From positions 93,304,233 through 93,368,232 of the forward strand of contig OY804588.1 of NCBI GenBank assembly GCA_963680875.1: 64,000 nt of DNA, written 5' to 3'. The notes beneath the pieces were generated by a model, which ran no database searches, was not told the origin of the DNA, and saw nothing but the letters and a program-made list of their open reading frames with translations. This DNA is from Bathymodiolus brooksi (taxonomy: Eukaryota; Mollusca; Bivalvia; Mytilida; Modiolidae). The translations under genes and the position numbers were made by a program. How positions within the stretch are numbered: the first letter of the stretch is position 1; each line of letters opens with the position of its first letter. This document shows, piece after piece, positions 48,501 to 61,700 of this stretch.

Positions 48501-51500
48501 TCACCTCGAGTGCAGTAGATCGTGGGTTCATCAATGGTGTAATGATTAGCGTGTTCACCTCGAGTGCGGTAGATCGTGGGTTAATCGATGGTGTAATGAT
48601 TAGCGTGTTCACCTCGAGGGCGGTAGATCGTGGGTTCATCGATGGTGTAATGATTAGCGTGTTCACCTCGAGTGCGGTAGATCGTGGGTTCATCGATGGT
48701 GTAATGATTAGCGTGTTCACCTCGAGTGTGGTAGATCGTGGGTTCATCGATGGTGTAATGATTAGCGTGTTCACCTCGAGTGTGGTAAATCGTGGGTTCA
48801 TCGATGGTGTAATGATTAGCGTGTTCACCTCGAGTGCGGTAGATCGTGGGTTCATCAATGGTGTAATGATTAGCGTGTTCACCTCGAGTGCGGTAGATCG
48901 CGGGTTCATCGATGATGTAATGATTAGCGTGTTCACCTCGAGTGCGGTAGATCGTGGGTTCATTGATGGTGTAATGATTAGCGTGTTCACCTCGAGTGTG
49001 GTAGATCGTGGTTTCATCGATGGTGTAATGATTAACATGTTCACCTCGAGTGCGGTAGATCGCGGGTTCATCGATGGTGTAATGATTAGCGTGTTCACCT
49101 CGAGTGCGGTAGATCGTGGGTTCAACGATGGTGTAATGATTAGCGTGTTCACCTCGAGTGCGGTAGATCGTGGGTTCATCGATGGTGTAATGATTAGCGT
49201 GTTCACCTCGAGTGCGGTAGATCGTGGGTTCATCGATGGTGTAATGATTAGCGTGTTCACCTCGAGTGTGGTAGATCGTGGGTTCATCGATGGTGTAATG
49301 ATTAGCGTGTTCACCTCGAGTGCGGTAGTTCGCGGGTTTGAGCCCAGATCCAGTCAAACTAAAGACTATAAAATGGTATTTGTTACCTCTCTGTTAAGCA
49401 CACATCATTAATGAGAGTTAGAAAAGACTGGTTGACTCGGAATCAGGATAATGTGTCGGAGTGGGACGACATGTCTATCCGCAGACTGTTGTTTCAGTGA
49501 GCTAACACTATAAAAAAAAATCCAACAAAGCGTGTTGGTCTAGTACAAATCGGACCTCATCATCTCATTGAAAATTAACTTGTTATTACCATGATATATA
49601 GCTGAAAAATTGCCGAGTTAGCGTTAAACAACAATCACTCACTCACTTACATTTTATTCTAGTTTGCAACTCTCTTTACCACAGACTTAGAAACTGATAT
49701 GGTTGTCCATTCTTGGTCAACTGAACAACCATTTATATTGGCGAAATGTTGCATTTAGTTCTGTGTATAATTTTTATTGCTGCAGCTAGTTTTATTTAAA
49801 AAAAAATTAAATAAAAAACAGTCCCTATAGACTAAAGAGAAAAGTTTGAAGAGGTAATCAGAAGTAGCAAAGGACAGAAAATTCAATGGTCAAAAGAAAA
49901 AGAACAAAAGGACAAACAATGATCTACAAAACATTACACAGAAATCTAAAGAATCCCACTAGAAACCGGGGATGAACTCAGTTTATACTATTTCAGAGGA
50001 ATTATGTTAAGAACTATAAGTGTTGATTATTTTTATTGCAGGAGGTTTTGAGAGGTCCAATGGTGTCCTGTATTTACACATCCAACAGAGATTTGGAGCA
50101 GGTGCTGGTGAAATCGCCTGGGTGATATCTCTAAGTGTTACACTCAAATTGTTATTTGGTAGGTGCATATAACATTTCTATGGTGATATCTCTAAGTGTT
50201 ACACTAATTCTTATTTAGTAGGTGCATATAATACGTACGGCATGGGTGATATCTCTAAGTATTGCACTCAAATTCTTATTTAGTAGGCGCATATCATAAG
50301 GCATGGGCAATATCGCTGAGTGTTACACTCAAATTATTATTTAGTAAGCACATATAATAAGGCATGGGTGATATCAATGAGTCTTACACTCAAATTATTA
50401 TTTGGTAGGTGCATATAACATTACAATTTTAAGTGTTACACTCAATTTGTTGGTTGGTAGGTACATGCAATACTGCATGGATGATATCTCCAAATGTTAC
50501 ACTCAAATTATTATTTGGTAAAGCCATGTAACAACAGTACATTAGTGATATCTCCGAGTGTTACACTCAAGTCAAAACGTTATTTGGTAAATACATATGA
50601 CACTACAATGCTGATATTTTCCAGTGTTACATTCAACTTGTTATTTTGTGGCACATGTAACATTACAAGATGATATTTCTCCTCAGTGTTGTACTCAATT
50701 TGTTATCTGGTGTTTACATACAACACCACCGGGTGATTTTTGCAAGTGTTGTATTTTTATAAGTACAATGTACATCTAGCATATTTTCCATGATATCTCT
50801 GAATGTTAAAGAGAAATTACTATATGGTGCATTGCCTCATGTATACACACGTCTGTGTGGTAGTCAATTTTTTTTGTATAATATTACGTGGTGCATTACC
50901 TTATTTATATGCCTGAGTGGTAGAGGGAATGCTTTAGTTGGTAAGTACGTGGTGTTTTGCCTCAGTTATAGGTCTGAGTGGTGGAACCAAGCTGTTATTT
51001 GGTGAGTACACATAACTACCGGGTTGTATTTTTGAACGTTACATGTGATAATTACATAAGACACAATCTCAGTGATATCTCTGAATTAATTTTAGACATA
51101 AATGGATGATTTATGAGTACATGAAGCATAGTCTGAGTGATATCCATATATGGTATAGTATTTGTAACATCATCAAGTGCTTCGCCGATAGAGGTTCATG
51201 TGACTGATAATAGGTGACCATAACAAATTTTGGCCATCTTGTATTAGGCCCTTTGGTTTTCTTGCTTCTAAAAACTTTTATGTTATTTGGTTTTCAAATA
51301 TTTGGATTTGAGTGAAACCTAATGCCGGTTATTCTAGATACGTGTCATGATATCTACGTTTATATCTTTATAACACAAGTGTGGACACAGAAATGTGCTG
51401 TCTAAAATGCAAGTATGGATGTCAATATTTCATATTATTAACTTTAAAAAAAAAGAAAAATTCATGGACACAGGGGTCCTGGATTTTTTTTAATAAAAAA

Positions 51501-54500
51501 CTAATCCTGGATTGTTATTTTTGCTTAAAGTCCGGTCCTGTGTTTTTATTTCAAATTTTCATCATAGCCCCCCTCCCCCTCCCAAGGGATATAAAATTGT
51601 ATCATTAATGATAAATTAATAAATAATAAATTCAGATTTTCTATTTAAAATAAATCTCTTTTACAAAACCACTGATATTTGTTCAATTTTTAACGCTGAT
51701 TTAAGCTTTAGACGCAACAAATTTTTATTTTTCTCTTTAAACTGTCGAAACATAACATTTATTTGACTGTAAAATTCACAAATAAAATTCACCCCCCCCC
51801 CCCCCCCCCCTTTTTCCCTTTTTTCTTGTTTAAATCAATGATCAACAATATTCCAGAATCAAACAAATGAATAAATATAACATAGATTTCTTCTACATGC
51901 ATCTTTTTACCATGCAGAGTCAGTGTGTTTTAAATCGGTGACCCACTTTAGTACGTTCTACCAGTTTTTTTCTTAATAATGTTGTTTAAATATATAAAGA
52001 GTGTATTATATAGCCGAGTCGCATGTCTACATTGAACTTTGTCATGGGTTCTCCACCCAGTTTTCCCCACCAATAAAACTGACCGCCACGTATAACTGAA
52101 ATATTTTGTTGAAAGTGGCGCGTTAAATACTAATATCATACTCGTAATCTGAACCGTCACTGTAAGTAAGATTTAGAAGGTTTTGTAATTTAGGTAACGG
52201 TATATGAACACGTTACTATATGGATGAATCAACAATATGAAATGCAATAGTCACTGTTTTTATCCTCTCCTCATATAACGAAACTTGAAGCTGCCAGAAA
52301 ATGAGGTTAATGGTCTATTTATTATAACAAAGATTGTATTAATATTCACTAAAACTTACACTAAAATTACATAAAACCATGTATTTTGATATAGATATGT
52401 TAAGATGTAAACAATTGATATAGATATGTTAAGATGTAAACAATTGATATAGATATGTTAAGATGTAAACAATTGATATACATGTAGATATGTTAAGATG
52501 TAAACAATTGATATAGATATGTTAAGATGTAAACAATTGATATAAAGGGTGTTATTTTACAAGAGAATATAACACACTGAAGTATTATACATCAATGTTG
52601 TTATTGTTCAATGACTTTTGTGGTTTGTTACTTTGTTTCATTTTTTTCGATGTCAAAATAATATTTACATTTTACTCACATGTGGAAAGTTCTTGCATGG
52701 GGTTGGGTTGGGGGCCCAGCAAAACTTGCTTAACTCCGCCACTTTTTATAGAAATGCCTGTAAAGTGATCCGTCATGTATTTGCGTTCAAGGGGTATCGA
52801 TTTGAACTTTTTCTACGATTCTTCTGTTAGATTTGGGAAATGTTTTCGTTTTTCGTTTTATTGCAAATAGTTGAAATTATAAATAATCATAATCATGGTG
52901 AATGTACAATTGTTATCGGGAGTCACAATCCCCCTTCACCAAGAAAAAAACCCCAAAACAAAATAAAAACAAACAAACTAACCTCTGGACACGAAAATAA
53001 ATATAATGTATTCATCTAGGCCATTCCAATGACTATTTTAATACAAGTTTCCTGAGTACAGTATACAATATTCAAGGATATTTGTGAATTATGCGAATAA
53101 CCGAGACGATACAAAAAGAAGAAAAACACAGTATTTTATGATCGTACGCCACAAACTTGACCAAAATGGGTTCGAAAACATATTCTCGATTCATGGTTCA
53201 GAAACCATTTATTTTTCTTCGAATTGCAAACATGAACACCGAGGATTACACATGTGGTCGAAAAGCTTAAAACGAACCTATCATCTACTTGTTTTGTGTT
53301 CAATTTCTATTTGTTTCAATTGAAATTCGAATTTCAGCAGCTTCTATTTCAGTTTCAATTACAAAATTGGCAATCTTAAGTTCAATGGTTTCTTCACTAA
53401 ATATTTCATTAACTGATTTGCCAGTAATACATTTTATTTATATTATAGCATATCATAGATGTTTTAAACTTTAATTAAAGATGTATAGATGGTAAAACTG
53501 ATTCCTCGTTCTTGACCTATTCAAATTTATCCCGGTCAGGCCTTTTGGAATTTGTTGGATATTTATTTCACTTCTGTAAAATAGTAAAATTCTATACTTC
53601 TGAAAAATAATATTTCTTAAGCTTTTATATTTTCGACCACGGACGAGCCCCCAATTTCTGTGACGAACCCAGCAAAGACAAGTTTTAGTTTGACCCAAGA
53701 AAAAACAAAATCACTTGTAAATTTAACAACTTTTAATTACTCAAGATTTTGCTTACAAAGTAATAGCTTTAATTAGGTAATGCATTGCTTTTCTTCGAGA
53801 AAGTTCTAAAATTGAAAGAAATAACGAGAAAAACGCTTCTATAAATATGTTATGTTATGGCATATGGAAAAATACTGTAATTTCATTGGACGCACGGCTG
53901 AGTACCATATGCTTTGTATATGGAAGGAGCCATAGACATACATCACGTGATCAAATAATTAAATTTCACTCATATGCCAGTTCTAACATTGGTTTTCTAT
54001 CCTATTACAGCTTACCAATGTAATTTCATTGTTCTGTTCGGTAAAATAACCATGTTTTTTTTATGATATACTCGGAATAAAAATGAAATGTCATCGCTAT
54101 GTCATAACTGATGTGGGGCCCGGGTGGCTCAATGAGTTAGGTCGTTGAATCTAACAGCTCATACAAGCCTATCACCAATACGGCGTGGGTTCGCGCCCAG
54201 CTTTGTAAATTACAAAAAAAGGGTGCACTCGACTCGCAGCCGCAAGTGATAAAGTTTGCTAGTTGCTTGCCCAGGGTAGGTGATTCTCTCCGGGTACTCC
54301 GGCTTCCTCCACCACTAAAACTGGTCGCCATGATATAGCTGAAATATTGCTGAAAGTGGCGTTAAATCACCAAAAATAAAATCAAAATCAAATCATAACT
54401 GATGTTGACATTTTTAAGGTTATTTCCCATACAAAAACGACACCCGATATAGAAACGAATTTTTCGTAATGTTAAAAATAGTATGAAAATATTTGACTTC

Positions 54501-57500
54501 AAATTAAAAACTATGCCCCCTAATGTAATAGTTATTCAGGTTTTAGGCAGGCTATATAATGTCACACTCCAGGCTTCGTAATTATTCCAATACTCATAAT
54601 GTCACAAATGGAGTTTGAAAACACAACACCAAAGGGGTAATCCGAATCCGTAAATTCCAAACTGGAAATACTTTCGAAACCAGAATAGTCACAGCAATTC
54701 TATACTATAGTTATGTGCTTACTCTTTCAACGTTCAGTATTTAGTATTGTTTGTACAAGCAATTGTTATTATGAACTGGTGAATTCCGTTGAACAAATTT
54801 CTGAGGCATATTTCTAAGTAACCTTAATTTCTGTATCATCTTTTCTAGGTCCCGTAGCTAGTATTTTGTGTACGAAGTTCTCGCCGATGTCTGTGGTTAT
54901 TACAGGAGCGATCTTGTTTACATCTGGTGTCTTGTTGACAGCTTATCTTCCTCATTTTATACTACTCTACATCAGCTATGGTGTGATAACAGGTATGATT
55001 AATAATAATATTATAAAGTCAGAGCCGTAGGGGTGTACCAAAAAGAGTAGGGGCCAAGCTTTAGAGATGGGCATGAAAGTGTGTGTGTGGGGGGGGGGGG
55101 GCAATATTTCAAAACTGCCAGGAAAGGAAAAAGCTTGAATTTCAAGCTTTAGATCTGATTATGTACTGCACATGTTCTGCGTTCATGCTCAAATTTCGGT
55201 TGTTTCTAAATTTTTTGCCAAAAAGTGGGGGAAGGGGCCCATCTCCCACAATTTTCAAACTATTATGCATCAATATCGATCTATTATGTGTAACTATGAT
55301 TAATATCATTATTAAACTGTACTATTCCGTTTTTACAAGAAGAGTTTGAAGTTACCAAAGAAGTAATCAGAATCAGTAAATCGAAGAAGGACAAACACAA
55401 CTCAATGACAAAAAGAAAAAGGATTAAAGGACACACAACGATCTACGCTAAAGATCGATTAACACGAACACAACTAAAATCCGGGATTGTACTCAGGTGC
55501 CCCGGAATAGTAGACAGTTCCTGCTCCACTAGTTACACCCGTCGTGTTAAACTAGTTACACACCCGGTGATAGACATTGACAATATGAAATCTACATTTG
55601 GTGATATACTTTACTTTCACAATAAGCAGATAAAATTAGTTCTACGTAGATTGTATGACGAACCTTATTATTTTAACAAGGTAAAAGTTGATGAACTACG
55701 TTTGAAATACAAAATAAATATATAAATAAATAAAAAGGAAAAAAAATAAAGGAAGAGAAAGAAAACAAACAAAAAACAACAACTATTCTATCTGTATTCA
55801 TGAGTGCATGGTAGGATTTTCATGAAAACGTTCAACAGCTTTTGATATCCTTCTAGCCTCTGAAAGAAATTAACTGAGAGGTTATTGCAATATATTTACA
55901 AGAGTGTTTTATTTGCATTATTTTGGACCCATTCAAACAATTGCATGCTAAAATGCATTGTTGAAATGGGTCTATTATTACCCTAATATTAATAGGCTAA
56001 TGAAGCTTGTAATGATATTCAATCGAATTCCTTGAATGAGTGAGTGAGTGATTGTTGTTTAATGCCAACTCCGCCAATTTTCAGCAATGTCATCGCGATA
56101 ACAAGTTACTATTCAGTGAGATGATAATGTTGTTCGCTTTTGTACTAGACAAACACGCTTAGTTTGATTTTGGTCGAATTCCATGCGTTGATATTTCTTC
56201 TGAATTAATGTATGACATTCCTTTTGAATTAATAAATGGCAATTCGGAATCAATGCAGGGCAATGCTAATTATTAAGATCATGGCTATTGTTCTGACTCA
56301 ATACAGGTAATCCAAACATTATTTCCACATGATTTCGTACCGGGTTTGTAAGTAGATTAACACGACGGGTGTCACTAGAAGAGCAGGAACTGTTTACCCT
56401 TCCGGAACACCTGAGTAAACCCCCAGTTTTTAGTGGGGTTCATGTTACTCAATCTTTAATTTTAGGTGTATGTTTTGTAGACCATTGTTTGTCCTTTTGT
56501 AATTTTTCTTTTGGCCATTGTGTTGTCTGTTCTTCTGCGATTTACGGATTCAGATTACCCCTTTGGTATTTTCAAACTCTTCTTGACTCCGGCACACGTT
56601 TGAGCGTGTCAAAGATATGACATGCAGTGCCAATAACATTAGTCGGTGTATTTGAACAGGTCCCGGTGAGATCTGTTTACCGTTATTGTAAATGACTTAG
56701 TAGTGTCTTCGTTAGAACTCATACTAGACAGAGGGGGCATGTGTGGCCTGACCTCAAGTATAACACCACTGTAGTGGAATCACGCCCCGATAACATGCAC
56801 CGCAAGTGCTATGGTTCTCAAACACATACACATGGCAAAGGGGTTTCACCAGTTATTATTATGTCTCTCCATTAAGTCTTCTAGTCACGATATAGGTAGA
56901 ATATTTTGTTGACAGTGACGATATATATAGAAAAACAGCAGTTATGAAGGTCGAGACGAACATTATCACTAGTCTTGCGGAGAGTCTGCTAGGACGAGCT
57001 GTGATACTAGTGATACTGTGCGCCGAGATATTAAATACTGACATTATTATTATTTAATCGATAACGTTATAACGTGTTGACGTCCCACTGACTGATACTT
57101 TTTCAGTGTCATGGTCAGTTCCTTGGTAGTCCAAAAAATCCCCCGCTGAGATCAAAGGACAAATGTATACATTACAGATAAACAGCATTAATACAACCCA
57201 GCTAAAAAAATCCCCCGCTGAGATCAAAGGACAAATGTATACATTACAGATAAACAGCATTAATACAACCCAGCTCAATACAAGGAGAACTTGTCAACAA
57301 TCTTTGTAATTTAAAGGGTTAGGGGGCTAGGGTTATGGTGTTTAATGCCACTTTCAACAATATTTCAGTTATATTGTGGCGGCCAGTTTTATTAGTAGAG
57401 ATAACCGAAATACACGGAGAAAACCACCGACCTACAGTACGTCACTGACAAACTTTATCACATAATGTTATATCAAGTACATCTCGGCATGAGCCAGATT

Positions 57501-58740
57501 CGAATTCATAACTTCAGTGGTGATAGGCACTGATTACATATGTAGTTGTAAATCTAACTACCATACACAAACGACCACGACGGCTCCTTAGTTGAAAGGA
57601 AGTGAAGAGTACACTTAACGGTACAGACAAAACGTCTACAATATCACTTAATATAAAGTACACTTAACGGTACAGACAAAACGTCTAAAATATCACTTAA
57701 TATAAAGAAAAACACTTGACATTTATATTTAATAATCAAGCATAAATTTAAAAAGTAAGTAAGTAATAAGAGAATTATCTAAAATTCTAATAGAAATTTT
57801 TCTTAAGGACGCAATTTCTCATTGAGAAAGTCGTCGTCAAAAACTACATCAATTCAATTATGTTATAAATAGACATGTCTACAACATACATGTATTATCT
57901 ACTTTCAGTTCCGGAGTTTTATATCACTAATAGTTGAGTGTGGTGCTTCACCGACAACAATCTAGTGTTAGAGAATACTGGCGCCATACTCAACAGATCA
58001 AACGTAGAAGCAATATATAATACAGTAAAACCTGTCTAAACCGACCCCCCTGGGACTGAAGAATTTGTTCTTTTAGACAAGGTGTTTGGTTTACACAGGT
58101 TCAAGTTGCATAGACATTTAGTAGATGGGACTGTAAAATCTGTCTGGTTTAGGCAGGTTTTCGGTTTACTCAGGGTTCGGTTTAGACAGGTTTCACTGTA
58201 TCGGCAATCGGTTGCTAATGTATGCTGTTATATGCTATACAGTGTTGTTAAGCATCAGAACTGGCTTTACTGTGGAAATATTCTTTTTATTTATTTGAGT
58301 TGTGTCAAATAATTTGTCCTGTGGTTATTAACATTTACAGTTCCTACAAATATAAGGTTATCCTCCATCAGATATAGGTGACCTCAATCAATTTGAGCAA
58401 TTCTGTTTAGGCCCTTTGGGACTCTTGCTTTCAGAGACCTTTGCAATTATTTGGCTTTTGACATTCAGGGTACCCGAAGAAGGTTATTCTAGAAACGCGT
58501 TGTGCACTAAATTAGATATACCCTTTTATCTAGTACCCTGGTAGTTAAACGAAGAACAGCATATATACAATAAACTATAAGCTGGATAGATAGTTTACAA
58601 ATATTGAACATGCTTTCCCTGGCTTGAACATCACCATGTTGCCAGTGTATTTGGATTGTACATTCTTGATTGCCCCTTTGCATTCCTCTTAAGTTTAAAA
58701 TACTCAGGACTAACCCTTAAATGAAATAAACATATACTAG

Positions 58741-58791
<51 letters not shown>

Positions 58792-61700
58792 CAGGGTTCT
58801 ACTCCCTCAGGCATATGTAACCTTAGTCGATTTTGGCTATTCTATATTGGCCCTTTGGTTTATTGCACCCAACATTTTTAATTATTTGGCTTTCCAATCT
58901 TTCGATTTTGAGCGTCACCTGATGAAGGTTATTCTAGAAACACGTCGTGCGCACTAAATTTGATATCTACGTTTTTATTACTCTTATTTGATCAAACTAT
59001 TTAATTGATATTTTACAGGTATAGGTAAATCCTTGGCATATCAACCCGGTTTAGTGGTCGTCGGAGAACATTTTGTAAAGAAACGAGGAGTTGCTGTTGG
59101 TCTTGCTACTGCAGGGGGTGGGATAGGTACTTTGGTTTTCCCGCCTTTGTTTGAACTATTGCTGACGTATTATGGGTTTTCTGGTGGACTAATGATTATC
59201 TCTGGTATAGCGTTGAATATGTGCATAAGCGGCATGTTGTACCAATCTTCACTAGAGAACAGGACCTTGCGAAGTCAGTCATTAATGTAAGTGTTCGTCA
59301 GATAGAGACAACAAGTAACATACACACACAATAACATGTATTAACACATCAAAATTTGTATGGTCTCCACCATGACTTGGTTGACCGTTATGGAATATCT
59401 GTGTCACAAATGACCACTGATATGCTACACCTGTCGTAAAAACGTCCCGGGTCTTTCCTCATTCATGGCTAATCACCGGGTTTGTGACTAGATTAACACG
59501 ACGGGTGTCACTAGTGGAGCAGAAACTGCTTATTCTTCCGGAGCACCTGAGTTCACCACTACTTTTTATTGGGGTTCATGTAACTCGATCTTTAGTTTTA
59601 TGTGTATGTTTTGTAGATCGTTGATGGTCCTTTTGCCTCTTTTCTTTTGACCATTGTGTTGTCTGTCCTTCGATTTACGGATTCTGATTACCCCTTTGGT
59701 ATTTTCAAACTCTTTTTACAGTAAAAGATGCCTAAACAGAACCCTGAATAAAACGAAATCATGGATAAAGTGAACCATGAATAAAGCAGAATCGTGTATC
59801 AACTGAACATCAATTAAAATCCTAATGTAGGAAATCTTAGTTAGAATTTTTTTGTATTACATAATACGGTAATAAAACGTTCAGTTTGACAGTACGAGCA
59901 CGAAACTCAGTATTTTGATAGGACTTTTTTAACAGATAGACAGACATTTCACCCCATTCTCTCACATTATCCTGATAACGAACCAACAAGTCTTTGTTCT
60001 TGTTTTAACAGATAGACAGACATTTCGCCCCATTCTCTCACATTATCATGATAACGAACCAACAAGTCTTTGTTCTTGTTTTAACAGATAGACAGACATT
60101 TTGTCCCATTCTCTCACATTATCATGATAACGAACCAACAAGTCTTTGTTCTTGTTTTAACAGATAGACAGACATTTCGCCCCATTCTCTCACATCATCC
60201 TGATAACGAACCAACAAGTCTTTGTTCTTGTTTTAACAGATAGACAGACATTTCGCCCCATTCTCTCACATTATCATGATAACGAACCAACAAGTCTTTG
60301 TTCTTGTTTTAACAGATAGACAGACATTTCGCCCCATTCTCTCACATCATCCTGATAACGAACCAACAAGTCTTTGTTCTTGTTTTAACAGATAGACAGA
60401 CATTTCACCCCATTCTCTCACATTATCATGATAACGAACCAACAAGTCTTTGTTCTTGCACCATAATGCTGTGTTCTTTGCCAAAAGATGAGAAGCAATA
60501 CGTGCCAGTTTTAGTCTTTGGTTTTCTATGACTGCGGATCGAACTCACAAATTACCACACTCGAGGCAACCATGCTAGCCTTTACACAACTGAGAAGGTC
60601 TTGTCAAGTCAATATTAATGCAAATAAATATTTTCATTGCATACCAATTTTCGTGTTTTTTGTTGGTAATATGAAAGCACGAAATATGAGCCCACGAAGA
60701 GCATATATACCTACAGAAATTGAAATAAAAAACAAATCTTCATTTTCTATCAATCCATGAAAGTTAATAAAAACGAAAATAAGTTACACCACAGTAAATG
60801 AATAAATCCCAAATGCTGAAAATAGTTCAGTTCATTAACATATCGTTTGCTTATAAAGTAAATAGTCGAACCAGCCTTAAAGGTTACCTCTATATAACAA
60901 ACCACTGTCTATGAAGGACAGTCTCATTAATGAACACTGCATATAGTTGTAGCCTGTATATACGGTACATCTGCTCATAAAACCCAAAGGCACATTTTCT
61001 GATTCCCTTTAGTTTCCTTTATAGACAGGTTTTATTGTATTATATCGGGGTTATCAATTTTATTGATGGAGGAGGGACTGATGTGGTCATGATCGTATGG
61101 TAGTTGGATTTACTACTACCTGCAGAATCAGTGTCTATCGCCAGTAATGTTGTCAGTTCGCATCCCGCGCTTGGTGAGATGTACTAAATACAACATTATG
61201 TGATAAAATTTGTCAGTGACTTGCGGCAGGTCGGTAGTTGTCTCCTGATACTCTACGATACACTGAAATATTGTTGTATGTGGCGTTAAACACCATAAAT
61301 CTAACACCTATTGGTGGAGGAAGCGGATAACCTCTAGAAAACCACTGACAATCCACAAATCAGCGATAAACATTATCACGTAATGGTGTTGTAAGTGTAC
61401 ACATAAACGTGTTACATTGAGCTGACAAACCTTTGAGGTCATAACGCTGGTTATATGTGCAGTTTTGAAATTTACTTGCCTTACGATCGCGACTTCGTGT
61501 GACCTCACATTTTCTTTTGTTATTGTCACAATTTTTATTTCATTTCAGATCACATTCATGTGAAAGAGTCCATAGTGTATTATTAAATGAAACACAAGAT
61601 TTATCAGAACTTTCAATGATGGAAATTGAAGAACCGGGATCAAAAAATTCTTCAAAATATTGTCATAAACTATGGATTAGTCGCTGTCTGCGATCCTGTC

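Noticed and set aside
46514..49411. A 965-codon open frame as a protein gene
   Set aside because: Same cause: tandem SINE heads inside an intron, bounded by a target-site duplication.
55405..55725. A 106-codon open frame as a small protein
   Set aside because: Its first half is dispersed repeat R1, shared with four other copies in the window.
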